Shown: positions 1 through 6,860 of the stretch, piece by piece | How positions within the stretch are numbered: the first letter of the stretch is position 1 | How the letters are laid out: every line of letters begins with the position of its first letter | DNA from: Acholeplasmatales bacterium Tener_01 | GTDB lineage: Bacteria; Bacillota_I; Bacilli_A; ML615J-28; CAG-698 | NCBI GenBank assembly: GCA_001604495.1 | Contig: LVBR01000006.1 | Span: 1-10,854 of the forward strand | Direction: 5' to 3' | Length of the DNA: 10,854 bases | Made by a program: the position numbers and the translations under genes | Notes under the pieces: generated by a model | Databases searched by the model: none | The model's input: only the letters and a program-made list of their open reading frames with translations | Told to the model about the DNA's origin: nothing

Positions 1-732
1 GCTAAGTAATGATTCGAATCTATTAATATCATCACTAGTTAAAACTACTTCATTTAACGGAAGTAAATCTATTTCACTAATTTCTTCAATACTTCTTTGA
101 GTGTCTTTATCAAAATATCTTATTTTTTCGATCTCATCATCAAACAAATTGATTCTTATAGGATTACTAAAACATGCACCATATAAATCAATTACTTCAC
201 CACGAACACTAAATTCGCCTTCAACTGATGTTATTGGCATCTTTTTATAACCTAAATATACTAATTCATTTATGAATTTATTAACATCAATTGTTTCACC
301 TTTTTTAATATGCTTAATATATTTAGTATATTCTTCCTTAATAACACAAGGTTTTAAACATCCTAGTACATGAGTGACAATAATCTTAGGAGTATTTGTG
401 ATAATACTTTTAATAGTGTTAATTCTTTCTTTCTTAAATTGTCCACTTACCGCAACCAATTCACTTGAAATAATCTCATCTGTTAAGTATAAGTTGACAT
501 TTTCATAACCAGCAAGCTTACAAAAAGCATCATATGCCAAATTTGCTTTATAAACATTACTAGCAACGTAAACGACAAAACAACCACTTTGTAAGTAAGT
601 GGCATATGTCAGTAAATATTGGTGATTTTCTGTTACTCCGTTAACGAAGTAAGTGTAGCTATCTTCTTTTAAGGAAGATAGCACCTCCTGAATTGTTTTG
701 TTTTTCTCAAATAACTCTAATACATCAATCAT
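1..732 (-). CDS. mfd: Transcription-repair coupling factor Mfd, N-terminal 244 residues (cut by window edge)
   Basis: Reading frame stays open from an ATG at 732 to the window edge, giving 244 residues of a protein that is normally over 1100. Mfd is the cytoplasmic SF2 translocase that removes stalled RNA polymerase and recruits UvrA. Only the UvrB-like N-terminal module is present; the RNA polymerase-binding and helicase domains lie outside. The diagnostic block is at residues 170-214: EFSVRGEVIDLYG, then NPIRINLFDDEIEKIRYF and DTQRS, matching the family pattern (EFSVRGG.(I/L)DIYP, (V/I)RIEFFDDE, TQRS). The family usually has a Pro-Gly just before EFS; here the sequence is VEGEFS, about two residues shorter. 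The start overlaps the pth stop as ATGA, with only a weak AGG (741-743) ahead of it, so translation is probably coupled to pth. Third gene of the folD-pth-mfd operon. Confidence 0.93.
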   Translation of the reverse strand, partial: MIDVLELFEKNKTIQEVLSSLKEDSYTYFVNGVTENHQYLLTYATYLQSGCFVVYVASNVYKANLAYDAFCKLAGYENVNLYLTDEIISSELVAVSGQFKKERINTIKSIITNTPKIIVTHVLGCLKPCVIKEEYTKYIKHIKKGETIDVNKFINELVYLGYKKMPITSVEGEFSVRGEVIDLYGACFSNPIRINLFDDEIEKIRYFDKDTQRSIEEISEIDLLPLNEVVLTSDDINRFESLLS

Positions 733-1289
733 CCGTTGTACCTGCTCATAAAATTATCAAAACTATCTTTGATAAATGATTCAACGATATCGTATGCTTT
801 AGATGTGGCTAAAAGGATATCAATTGCTTCGTCTTTTTCAAACTTTCCTAATACGTAATCAATGACATCTTCTTTGTTGCAACCGCTGATTCCGATTCTA
901 ACTCTTTTAATTTCGCTAGTCTTAAGTAGTTCAATGATACTTTTCATACCTTTGTGACCACCACTAGATCCATCTTTGCGAATTCTAATCTTTCCAACAG
1001 GCAAATCTAAATCATCATATATTACTAAAATATCGTTTATATCGATATCATAATAGTTCTTTACAGCGACTACGGCTTCTCCACTTAAATTCATAAATGT
1101 TTGAGGCTGAATAATAATCACTTTTTCACCAGAAATGGTTGCCTCTGCTATCATAGATTTAAGGGGCTTTTCTAATTTGAACTTAGTTTTACATGATTTA
1201 ACTAATTCATCAGTAAACATGAAGCCTACATTATGTCTTGTTTTTCTATATCTTAAACCAGGATTACCTAGTCCGACTATTAGTTTCAT
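729..1289 (-). CDS. pth: Peptidyl-tRNA hydrolase
   Basis: Cytoplasmic esterase that releases peptides from peptidyl-tRNA that has dropped off ribosomes, freeing the tRNA. At 186 residues it is full length for the family. Seen motifs: LIVGLGNPG at 3-11, catalytic His19 in TRHNVGF, QTFMNLSG at 63-70 with substrate-binding Asn67, YDDLDLPVG at 91-99 holding the conserved Asp, and SSGGHKGMKSI at 108-118. The residue after GGH is Lys113, where the E. coli enzyme has a substrate-contacting Asn; this is a visible difference of unknown effect. The start is an ATG with AGGAGG five bases upstream. The folD stop codon lies inside that ribosome site, and the pth stop overlaps the mfd start, so the three genes are one transcript. 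Confidence 0.97.
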   Translation of the reverse strand: MKLIVGLGNPGLRYRKTRHNVGFMFTDELVKSCKTKFKLEKPLKSMIAEATISGEKVIIIQPQTFMNLSGEAVVAVKNYYDIDINDILVIYDDLDLPVGKIRIRKDGSSGGHKGMKSIIELLKTSEIKRVRIGISGCNKEDVIDYVLGKFEKDEAIDILLATSKAYDIVESFIKDSFDNFMSRYNG

Positions 1290-1298
1290 ATTATCCTC

Positions 1299-2135
1299 CT
1301 AAAGGATGTTTTTTTGCATTTTATAACATTCAACTATATTTTCTAAAAGTGATGCGATAGTCATTGGACCCACGCCTTTTGGAACAGGAGAGATAAATGA
1401 AGCAATTTTACTAACTTCTTCAAAATCTACATCCCCACAAATTCCACTTTCAATTCGATTGATTCCAACATCCACAACAACGGCGCCTTCTTTAACCATA
1501 TCAACTGTGAAAAACTTTGGTTTTCCGATTGCGGCTACTAGAATATCTGCTTGTTTTGTGATTTCTTTAATATTTTTAGTCTTAGAATGACAAATAGTTA
1601 CAGTAGAATTGTTTTGTAAAAATAATAGTGCTAAAGGTTTACCTACTAAAATGCTTCTTCCAACAATTACAACATTCTTTCCTGTAAGTTCAATATCATA
1701 TTTCTTTAATAGTGTTATTACACCACGAGGAGTTGCAGAAGCTATTGTTGGTAAGCCTCCGATTAATTTTCCTTGATTAATAACTGTTAGACCATCAACA
1801 TCTTTCTTAGGATCGATGGTATTAATAACTTTAGTTTCATCCATATGTTTTGGAAGAGGCATTTGTACTAAAATACCATTAACTTCATCATCTTTATTAC
1901 AATCTTTAATAATATTAATTAATTCCTCTTCACTAGTTACTTCAGGCAAATTATATCCCTTTACTTCAATACCTACTTTTGCACAAGCAATCTTTTTATT
2001 TCTAACATAGATTTCGCTTGCAGGATTGTTTCCAACAAGTATCAAAGCAAGAGTAATCTTATAATTCTCTTTTTCAATCAACTCTTTAGTACTTAATGTG
2101 ATTTCTTCAGCTGTTTTCTTTCCGTCTAAAATCAT
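1299..2135 (-). CDS. folD: Bifunctional methylenetetrahydrofolate dehydrogenase / methenyltetrahydrofolate cyclohydrolase FolD
   Basis: Interconverts 5,10-methylene-, 5,10-methenyl- and 10-formyl-tetrahydrofolate with NADP, feeding purine and formyl-Met synthesis in the cytoplasm. From the ATG at 2135 it has 278 residues, as expected. N-terminal catalytic domain: Tyr43 and Lys47 in the YVRNK motif, VQMPLP at 90-95 and PKKDVDG at 109-115. The Rossmann NADP domain carries VVIVGRSILVGKP at 155-167, and PVPKGVGPMTIASLL lies near the C-terminus. The frame extends to a GTG at 2159, but that codon sits at the predicted transcription start and has no ribosome site. The ATG at 2135 has GGAGG five bases upstream and gives the usual opening MILDGKK. 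First gene of the folD-pth-mfd operon, nine bases ahead of pth. Confidence 0.97.
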   Translation of the reverse strand: MILDGKKTAEEITLSTKELIEKENYKITLALILVGNNPASEIYVRNKKIACAKVGIEVKGYNLPEVTSEEELINIIKDCNKDDEVNGILVQMPLPKHMDETKVINTIDPKKDVDGLTVINQGKLIGGLPTIASATPRGVITLLKKYDIELTGKNVVIVGRSILVGKPLALLFLQNNSTVTICHSKTKNIKEITKQADILVAAIGKPKFFTVDMVKEGAVVVDVGINRIESGICGDVDFEEVSKIASFISPVPKGVGPMTIASLLENIVECYKMQKNIL

Positions 2136-2140
2136 ACTAG

Positions 2141-2145
2141 CCTCC
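2141..2145 (-). promoter_or_regulatory. Ribosome binding site deciding the folD start
   Basis: GGAGG lies five bases before the ATG at 2135. This favours that start over the upstream in-frame ATG at 2147 and GTG at 2159. Confidence 0.8.
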
Positions 2146-2166
2146 ATTAATATATCCACATCAAAT

Positions 2167-2195
2167 ATTATACATCAAAATACATTCTTTTTCTA
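2167..2195 (-). promoter_or_regulatory. Sigma-A type promoter of folD-pth-mfd
   Basis: A perfect -10 box TATAAT (2167-2172) stands 17 bases from a weak -35 TAGAAA (2190-2195, 4 of 6 consensus). Transcription would start near 2160, giving a leader of about 25 bases before the ATG at 2135. The promoter sits just past the clpB terminator, which makes the folD operon a separate unit. Predicted from sequence only. Confidence 0.6.
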
Positions 2196-2200
2196 TATAT

Positions 2201-2230
2201 AAATAAAAGTAGGGAATTAATCCCTACTTT
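2201..2230 (-). terminator. Rho-independent terminator overlapping the clpB stop codon
   Basis: A perfect 10-bp stem, AAAGTAGGGA paired with TCCCTACTTT, has a five-base loop and is followed on the minus strand by TTTTATTT. The upstream arm is the last codons of clpB (Glu-Ser-Arg-Asp) and the TAA stop codon (2217-2219) is in the loop. Confidence 0.8.
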
Positions 2231-4328
2231 CTGTAATTACAAAGTTATCATTAACAACATCTACACTATATTTAACATTAGGCATAATCTTTTCACTAAT
2301 AATTGCTTTAGCAAGTATTGTTTCAACTTCCCTTTGAATAAATCTCTTGATTGGACGAGCACCATATTCAAATGAGAAACTGATATTAAGAATATGCTCT
2401 TTACATCTTTGAGTAAATTCAATATTATAGTGTTCTTCTTTAAGACGATTTTGTAAAATCTTAAGCATCTTAGTAACAATCTTAAGTTGTGTATCTTTAT
2501 CAAGTGGTTTGAATGTGATAATCTCATCAATTCGGTTTAAAAATTCTGGTCTAAATGAATTCTTTAGAAGTTCATGAGCCTCTTCAGTCTTACCATTTAA
2601 TAATAATTCACTACCTAAGTTAGAAGTCATAATTATAATAGTGTTTTTAAAGTCAACTACTCTTCCTTGAGAGTCGGTAAGTCTACCATCATCAAGGATT
2701 TGAAGTAGGATATTAAATACATCACTATGAGCTTTTTCAATTTCATCAAATAGAACTATAGAATATGGATTTCTTCTTACTTTTTCAGTAAGTTGTCCAC
2801 CTTCTTCATATCCAACATATCCTGGAGGAGCACCAATTAATCTTGATACACTAAACTTCTCCATGTATTCACTCATATCCAGTCTAATTATGTTGTTCTC
2901 TGAATCAAACAACGCTTCAGCTAAGCTTTTAGCAACTTCAGTTTTACCAACACCAGTTGGACCTAAGAACAAAAATGATCCGATAGGTCTGTTTTGATCT
3001 TTTATACCTGCTCTTTGACGAATAATAGCATCGCTTACTAGGTTAATTGCTTCATCTTGACCGATGACACGAAGTTTTAATGTATCAGCTAGATTTAATA
3101 CTTTCTCCCTATCTCCTTGCATTATCTTAGAAATTGGAATATTAGTGCTCTTTGATATAATTTTAGCAATCATATCTTCAGTTACAACTTCACAAAGAAG
3201 ATTGTCTTTCTTTTCTTTTGATTCTAATACTTCTAATTTCTTCTCAAGTTCTGGTATTTCTTTGTACTTAAGTTCACTAGCTCGTTTGTAATCACCACTA
3301 TTAAATGCTTGGTCAAGATTAAACTTCATTGTTTCAAGGCGTTTCTTAATATCTTTAGCCTCATTAATAGTGTTCTTTTCCTCTTTCCACTTATTCTCTA
3401 AGTTGGTCTCTTTTTCTTTTAGTTCATTAAGTTCAGTCTCAAGTTTATTAAGACGTTCCTTACTTGCCACATCTTTTTCCTTAAGTAGGGCAACTTTTTC
3501 AATTTCAAGTTGTCTGATCTTACGGCTTACTTCATCAAGTTCTGTTGGCATTGAGTCAATTTCTACACGGATAGATGAACATGCCTCATCAATTAAGTCG
3601 ATTGCTTTATCTGGCAAGAACCTATCAGTTAAGTACCTATTAGATAAAACAGCTGCATTTACAATAGCACCATCAGTGATTTTAACACCATGATGTGATT
3701 CAAATCTTTCTTTTAAACCACGCAAAATACTGATTGTATCTTCAACAGTTGGTTCTTTGACTAGAACTTGTTGGAAACGACGTTCCAAAGCTCTATCCTT
3801 TTCAATATACATCCTATATTCATTTAAGGTTGTGGCACCAATACAGTCAATTTCACCTCTTGCAAGCATTGGCTTTAACATATTACCAGCATCTAAGGCG
3901 CCATCAGCTTTACCAGCTCCAACAATCAAATGGATTTCATCAATAAATAGGATAATTTTGCCTTCGCTTTCTTTGATCTTATTTAGAACAGCTTTAAGTC
4001 TTTCCTCAAATTCTCCCCTAAACTTTGCTCCAGCAACCAATGCACCCATATCTAGTTCATAAATTGTTTTATTCTTAAGTGTTAGAGGAACATCATCTTT
4101 TACAATACGACAAGCAAGTCCTTCGATAATGGCAGTTTTACCAACACCGGGTTCACCAATCAAAACGACATTGTTCTTTGTCTTTCTAGCCAAAATTTGA
4201 ATAATACGACGAATCTCTTCATCACGACCAATAACAGGATCAATCTTACCTTTTTTAACTTCTTCAACAATATCTCTACCGAACTTTTGAAGAATGTCTT
4301 TATCTTGACTATAATCTTGCATTTCCAT
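2217..4328 (-). CDS. clpB: ATP-dependent protein disaggregase ClpB (Hsp100), form without the N-terminal domain
   Basis: Hexameric AAA+ chaperone that pulls polypeptides out of aggregates together with DnaK/DnaJ/GrpE. First AAA+ module: Walker A GEPGVGKT at 58-65, pore loop AKFRGEFEERL from 101 (Phe where most ClpBs have Tyr), Walker B ILFIDEIH at 126-133, and arginine fingers in LERRF at 181-185. A Glu/Lys-rich coiled-coil middle domain spans about 265-380, the hallmark that separates ClpB from ClpC/ClpA. Second module: Walker A GPTGVGKT at 456-463, pore loop GYVGYEEGG at 503-511, Walker B VLFDEIEKAH at 525-534, and sensor 2 GARPIKR at 656-662. No ClpP-docking loop (IGF/LGF) is seen. At 703 residues it lacks the roughly 150-residue N domain of E. 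coli ClpB, like the short ClpBs of mycoplasmas. The ATG at 4328 is preceded by AGGTG five bases away. Monocistronic, with CIRCE control and its own terminator. Confidence 0.97.
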   Translation of the reverse strand: MEMQDYSQDKDILQKFGRDIVEEVKKGKIDPVIGRDEEIRRIIQILARKTKNNVVLIGEPGVGKTAIIEGLACRIVKDDVPLTLKNKTIYELDMGALVAGAKFRGEFEERLKAVLNKIKESEGKIILFIDEIHLIVGAGKADGALDAGNMLKPMLARGEIDCIGATTLNEYRMYIEKDRALERRFQQVLVKEPTVEDTISILRGLKERFESHHGVKITDGAIVNAAVLSNRYLTDRFLPDKAIDLIDEACSSIRVEIDSMPTELDEVSRKIRQLEIEKVALLKEKDVASKERLNKLETELNELKEKETNLENKWKEEKNTINEAKDIKKRLETMKFNLDQAFNSGDYKRASELKYKEIPELEKKLEVLESKEKKDNLLCEVVTEDMIAKIISKSTNIPISKIMQGDREKVLNLADTLKLRVIGQDEAINLVSDAIIRQRAGIKDQNRPIGSFLFLGPTGVGKTEVAKSLAEALFDSENNIIRLDMSEYMEKFSVSRLIGAPPGYVGYEEGGQLTEKVRRNPYSIVLFDEIEKAHSDVFNILLQILDDGRLTDSQGRVVDFKNTIIIMTSNLGSELLLNGKTEEAHELLKNSFRPEFLNRIDEIITFKPLDKDTQLKIVTKMLKILQNRLKEEHYNIEFTQRCKEHILNISFSFEYGARPIKRFIQREVETILAKAIISEKIMPNVKYSVDVVNDNFVITESRD

Positions 4329-4349
4329 AATCTCACCTCTCCCTTCATA

Positions 4350-4376
4350 TTAGCACTCACACACTCCGAGTGCTAA
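4350..4376 (-). promoter_or_regulatory. CIRCE operator (HrcA binding site) of clpB
   Basis: Perfect match to the CIRCE consensus: TTAGCACTC, nine-base spacer, GAGTGCTAA, with both nine-base arms exact. CIRCE is the binding site of the heat-shock repressor HrcA. It covers the predicted transcription start of clpB and ends 21 bases before the ATG, so bound HrcA should block initiation until heat shock. HrcA itself is not encoded in the window. Confidence 0.97.
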
Positions 4377-4380
4377 TTAT

Positions 4381-4408
4381 ATTATAAACCATTATATACT
4401 TTTGTCAA
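4381..4408 (-). promoter_or_regulatory. Consensus sigma-A promoter of clpB
   Basis: -35 TTGACA (4403-4408) and -10 TATAAT (4381-4386) are both perfect consensus, with a 16-base spacer. The start point would be near 4374, inside the CIRCE operator. A promoter this strong under a repressor fits a heat-shock gene that must respond quickly. Confidence 0.88.
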
Positions 4409-4430
4409 TACTTTCACAAAAACATAATAT

Positions 4431-4464
4431 AAAAAAATGACATGTGATAAACACATGTCATTTT
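4431..4464 (-). terminator. Rho-independent terminator of the solute-binding lipoprotein gene
   Basis: A perfect 13-bp stem, AAAATGACATGTG with CACATGTCATTTT, has a five-base loop and is followed on the minus strand by a run of T (4431-4437). It starts 13 bases after the lipoprotein stop codon and ends shortly before the clpB promoter, insulating clpB. The plus-strand side also ends in TTTT, so it could work in both directions, though no plus-strand gene ends here. Confidence 0.88.
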
Positions 4465-4477
4465 GTATTTTAAACTA

Positions 4478-6724
4478 TTATGCACCTAGTCCATATAGAG
4501 CATAGAATTTTTGTTCGAAGATTGTGTAGTCTTCTTGTTGAGTTTGAACATAGTCAGCTCCACTATTAACAATTGATGCTAAGTTACTAGTGAATGGACA
4601 TCCACTGATTGAGTCATAAATCGCATCTGTTAAGTCAACTACTGTCTTATCAAATGTGAAGTATAACATTGCTTCAATTGATTCTTGGTCATCTAGTTTC
4701 TTTTCTAATGTTCCACGTTTAATTGCTTCAGCATCGAATGATGGGTCAGCTTGTTGATATCTCTTAACACGGTAGAAGTAATCAACTAACATACGATATA
4801 AATCTTCATTTGTAACGTATGTTGGACGTTCACGTTGTGCAGCGATTGTCCATACAACTTCGTCTGTACCAACTTTAACACGTGTAGCTTCTTTGCTTAG
4901 ATTGTCTGGCCATGGGAATGGAACATATCCGAAACGGCTATCTTCACCCCAGATGTCACTTGGCCAACGGCTTGATCCTTTACAGAACCATAACCAACCA
5001 GTACTACATAGAGCTTTTTGATCGAAGAATGCACCGCTACTTTCCATCCATTCAGCAACACCAGTCATAGTGCCACTTAAGTTAAGAGTTCTAAGTAGTT
5101 CTGCAGCTCTTACTGGAACGTCATCGAATAGGTTGATTTGTACTTTAACTGTGTCACTAATCTTAGTACCAGCAGCTGATACCATACCAATCCAATAATA
5201 ATATGGATGTCCAGATAGAACTTTTATATCGCTTGGAAGTAATGCTTGTGCAGATTCAACCCATTGAGTAAATTGTGAATAATTCCATTCACCCTTATTG
5301 AATAATTCAGCAGGATTTTGAATCTTATATTTTTCAAGCATACCAACATTGAAGTAAATACCTAAGTCAGCATATACTTTAGTAATGTCAGCGCCTTCAC
5401 TTATACCAAAAAGCTTACCTTGAATAGTTGAACCAACTTTTTGGATTGAAGCCATTTGGCTCTTACCCCATTTAGAATAGAATGAATCAACTGGAACGAT
5501 TGAGTTACCAGTAACCATACTACCTAACCATCCGATTGGAACTTGATAGAAGTCAGCTTGTGCTTGTCCTACAGCAGACATTTCATTGATCCATTTATAA
5601 CGGTTTGGTCCCCAAGATGCATCTGCAGGGAATGATTCATCGATTAGTGTGCAGTTGTATTCACTTTGAATTTCTGCCCATGCAGTTTGTTCAAATGTCT
5701 TAGAAATACTTGTATAATCTTCACCAGTAGGATCTATCTTAGTATTATGCATGAATATGATGTTGTATCCTTCGAAGTTAGGAAGAGGTATACCAGCTGT
5801 AGCATCTTTTAAAACTTTGATTTTAACACGGCTACTCTTTACTGAACTATCAACTTGTGAATAAGCGATAATGTAAGTTGTACCTTCAGTTATAGCTGTA
5901 ACTTTACCAGATTGGTCGATTGTAGCTACTTCTGGTTTAGTTGATTCCCAAACTACATTTTGAACAGCTTCATTTGGATAAACAGTAGCAATTAATTGTA
6001 ATGTTGAGCCTTCATAGATCTCAGTTTCAGATGAGAATACTTCAACACTTTCAGGTTTCTTAGTAACAACTTCAACAGCTTCAATTACTTCGATTTCATA
6101 TGTTGCTTGAACAGTAGGATCTAAAGTAGATGTAGCAGTTACTGTTGCTTTACCTAATGCGATACCTTTAACGATACCATTGTTAACTGTTAAGATATCA
6201 TTGTTGCTTGATTCCCAAGTTACATCTTTCTTAGCGCCTTCTGGTTCAGCAGTGATTGCTAAGTTAATGTTTTTACCAAGTTCAACTTGGTTCTTTCCTG
6301 TAATAGCGATTGCAGTTGGAGGGATAATAACTGGTTCAGGAGGTGTTTCTTCTTCACCTTTTACTGTTACAGTGAATTCAGCTTTAACGTTCTTATCAGC
6401 GTTTGCTGTAACTGTGATTGTAGCAGTACCTGCACTAATACCTGTTACTTTACCTTCTTTAATAGTAGCGATTGCACTGCTACTAGTTGAATATCTAACT
6501 TTTTTGTCAGTTGCGTTATCTGGTAAAACTTTTACAGTGATTGTAAATTCTTCACCAATTTCGATTTCTTCTTTTTGTCCACTAATTTCAATCTTAGTAG
6601 GTTTAACATCTTCTACAACTGGGCCTGGTCCTGGAGTTGGATCAACTGGATCGTCTCCGCCACCACATCCAATTAGTACTAATGCTAGTACCAATACTAG
6701 AATGAAAGAAATCCATTTTTTCAT
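4478..6724 (-). CDS. Lipoprotein with three BIG2 Ig-like domains fused to an extracellular solute-binding domain
   Basis: A 748-residue secreted lipoprotein. The signal peptide is MKKW followed by a hydrophobic stretch, with lipobox LIGC and lipidated Cys20, so it should be anchored on the outer face of the membrane. A Gly/Asp/Pro linker (21-42) follows. Three BIG2-type repeats lie at about 42-122, 136-214 and 224-307; each has the P..I.(I/V) opening, G..(F/L).(I/L).V/A.P in the middle, and the (V)(T/K)(G/A)I..G.(A/T) signature (KVTGISAGTATITV, IVKGIALGKATVTA, KVTAITEGTTYIIA). The remainder, about 312-748, resembles family 1 extracellular solute-binding proteins of ABC importers, with many Trp/Tyr residues and a late segment RFGYVPFPWPDN. 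The ligand cannot be read; sugar is a guess. No ABC permease or ATPase gene adjoins it. The ATG has AGGAGG seven bases upstream. It stands alone between two terminators. The lipoprotein and BIG2 calls are firm; the solute-binding call is less so. Confidence 0.85.
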   Translation of the reverse strand: MKKWISFILVLVLALVLIGCGGGDDPVDPTPGPGPVVEDVKPTKIEISGQKEEIEIGEEFTITVKVLPDNATDKKVRYSTSSSAIATIKEGKVTGISAGTATITVTANADKNVKAEFTVTVKGEEETPPEPVIIPPTAIAITGKNQVELGKNINLAITAEPEGAKKDVTWESSNNDILTVNNGIVKGIALGKATVTATSTLDPTVQATYEIEVIEAVEVVTKKPESVEVFSSETEIYEGSTLQLIATVYPNEAVQNVVWESTKPEVATIDQSGKVTAITEGTTYIIAYSQVDSSVKSSRVKIKVLKDATAGIPLPNFEGYNIIFMHNTKIDPTGEDYTSISKTFEQTAWAEIQSEYNCTLIDESFPADASWGPNRYKWINEMSAVGQAQADFYQVPIGWLGSMVTGNSIVPVDSFYSKWGKSQMASIQKVGSTIQGKLFGISEGADITKVYADLGIYFNVGMLEKYKIQNPAELFNKGEWNYSQFTQWVESAQALLPSDIKVLSGHPYYYWIGMVSAAGTKISDTVKVQINLFDDVPVRAAELLRTLNLSGTMTGVAEWMESSGAFFDQKALCSTGWLWFCKGSSRWPSDIWGEDSRFGYVPFPWPDNLSKEATRVKVGTDEVVWTIAAQRERPTYVTNEDLYRMLVDYFYRVKRYQQADPSFDAEAIKRGTLEKKLDDQESIEAMLYFTFDKTVVDLTDAIYDSISGCPFTSNLASIVNSGADYVQTQQEDYTIFEQKFYALYGLGA

Positions 6725-6759
6725 GCCTTTTCCTCCTCATTCTTAAAGACAATTATTCT

Positions 6760-6781
6760 GGGGTTTCAAAATGTAAACCCT
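6760..6781 (-). promoter_or_regulatory. Small inverted repeat at the 5' end of the lipoprotein mRNA
   Basis: GGGTTT and AAACCC (6761-6766 and 6775-6780) form a 6-bp stem with an 8-base loop, extendable by one G-U pair. It lies immediately after the predicted transcription start (about 6784), so it would be a 5'-terminal hairpin in the leader or a DNA operator. There is no T-run after it, so it is not a terminator. Confidence 0.4.
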
Positions 6782-6790
6782 TGCATACTT

Positions 6791-6819
6791 ATTTTAACAC
6801 GTTTTTTTTACTATTACAA
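6791..6819 (-). promoter_or_regulatory. Promoter of the lipoprotein gene
   Basis: -35 TTGTAA (6814-6819), 17-base spacer, -10 TAAAAT (6791-6796). This gives a leader of about 60 bases. The -35 begins directly after the T-run of the rpoE terminator. Predicted from sequence only. Confidence 0.55.
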
Positions 6820-6820
6820 C

Positions 6821-6851
6821 AAAAAAAGCGTAAGCTTTTTACACTTACGCT
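6821..6851 (-). terminator. Rho-independent terminator of rpoE
   Basis: 8-bp GC-containing stem AGCGTAAG/CTTACGCT with a nine-base loop, followed on the minus strand by seven T (the first partly in the stem). It lies nine bases after the rpoE stop codon. Confidence 0.85.
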
Positions 6852-6860
6852 AATTGATTA

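Noticed and set aside
660..700. Strong AGGAGG-like sequence inside the start of mfd as an internal ribosome site
   Set aside because: No ATG, GTG or TTG start stands at a usable distance after it in the mfd frame, and the upstream ATG overlaps the pth stop as expected for a coupled gene.
3064..4062. Several plus-strand frames of 75-107 codons opposite clpB
   Set aside because: Ser/Leu/Phe-rich translations typical of antisense shadows of a Glu/Lys-rich coiled coil; no ribosome sites.
6180..6746. 188-codon plus-strand open frame opposite the lipoprotein gene
   Set aside because: It mirrors the low-complexity signal peptide and BIG2 region, has no ribosome site, and the minus-strand protein has clear domains.
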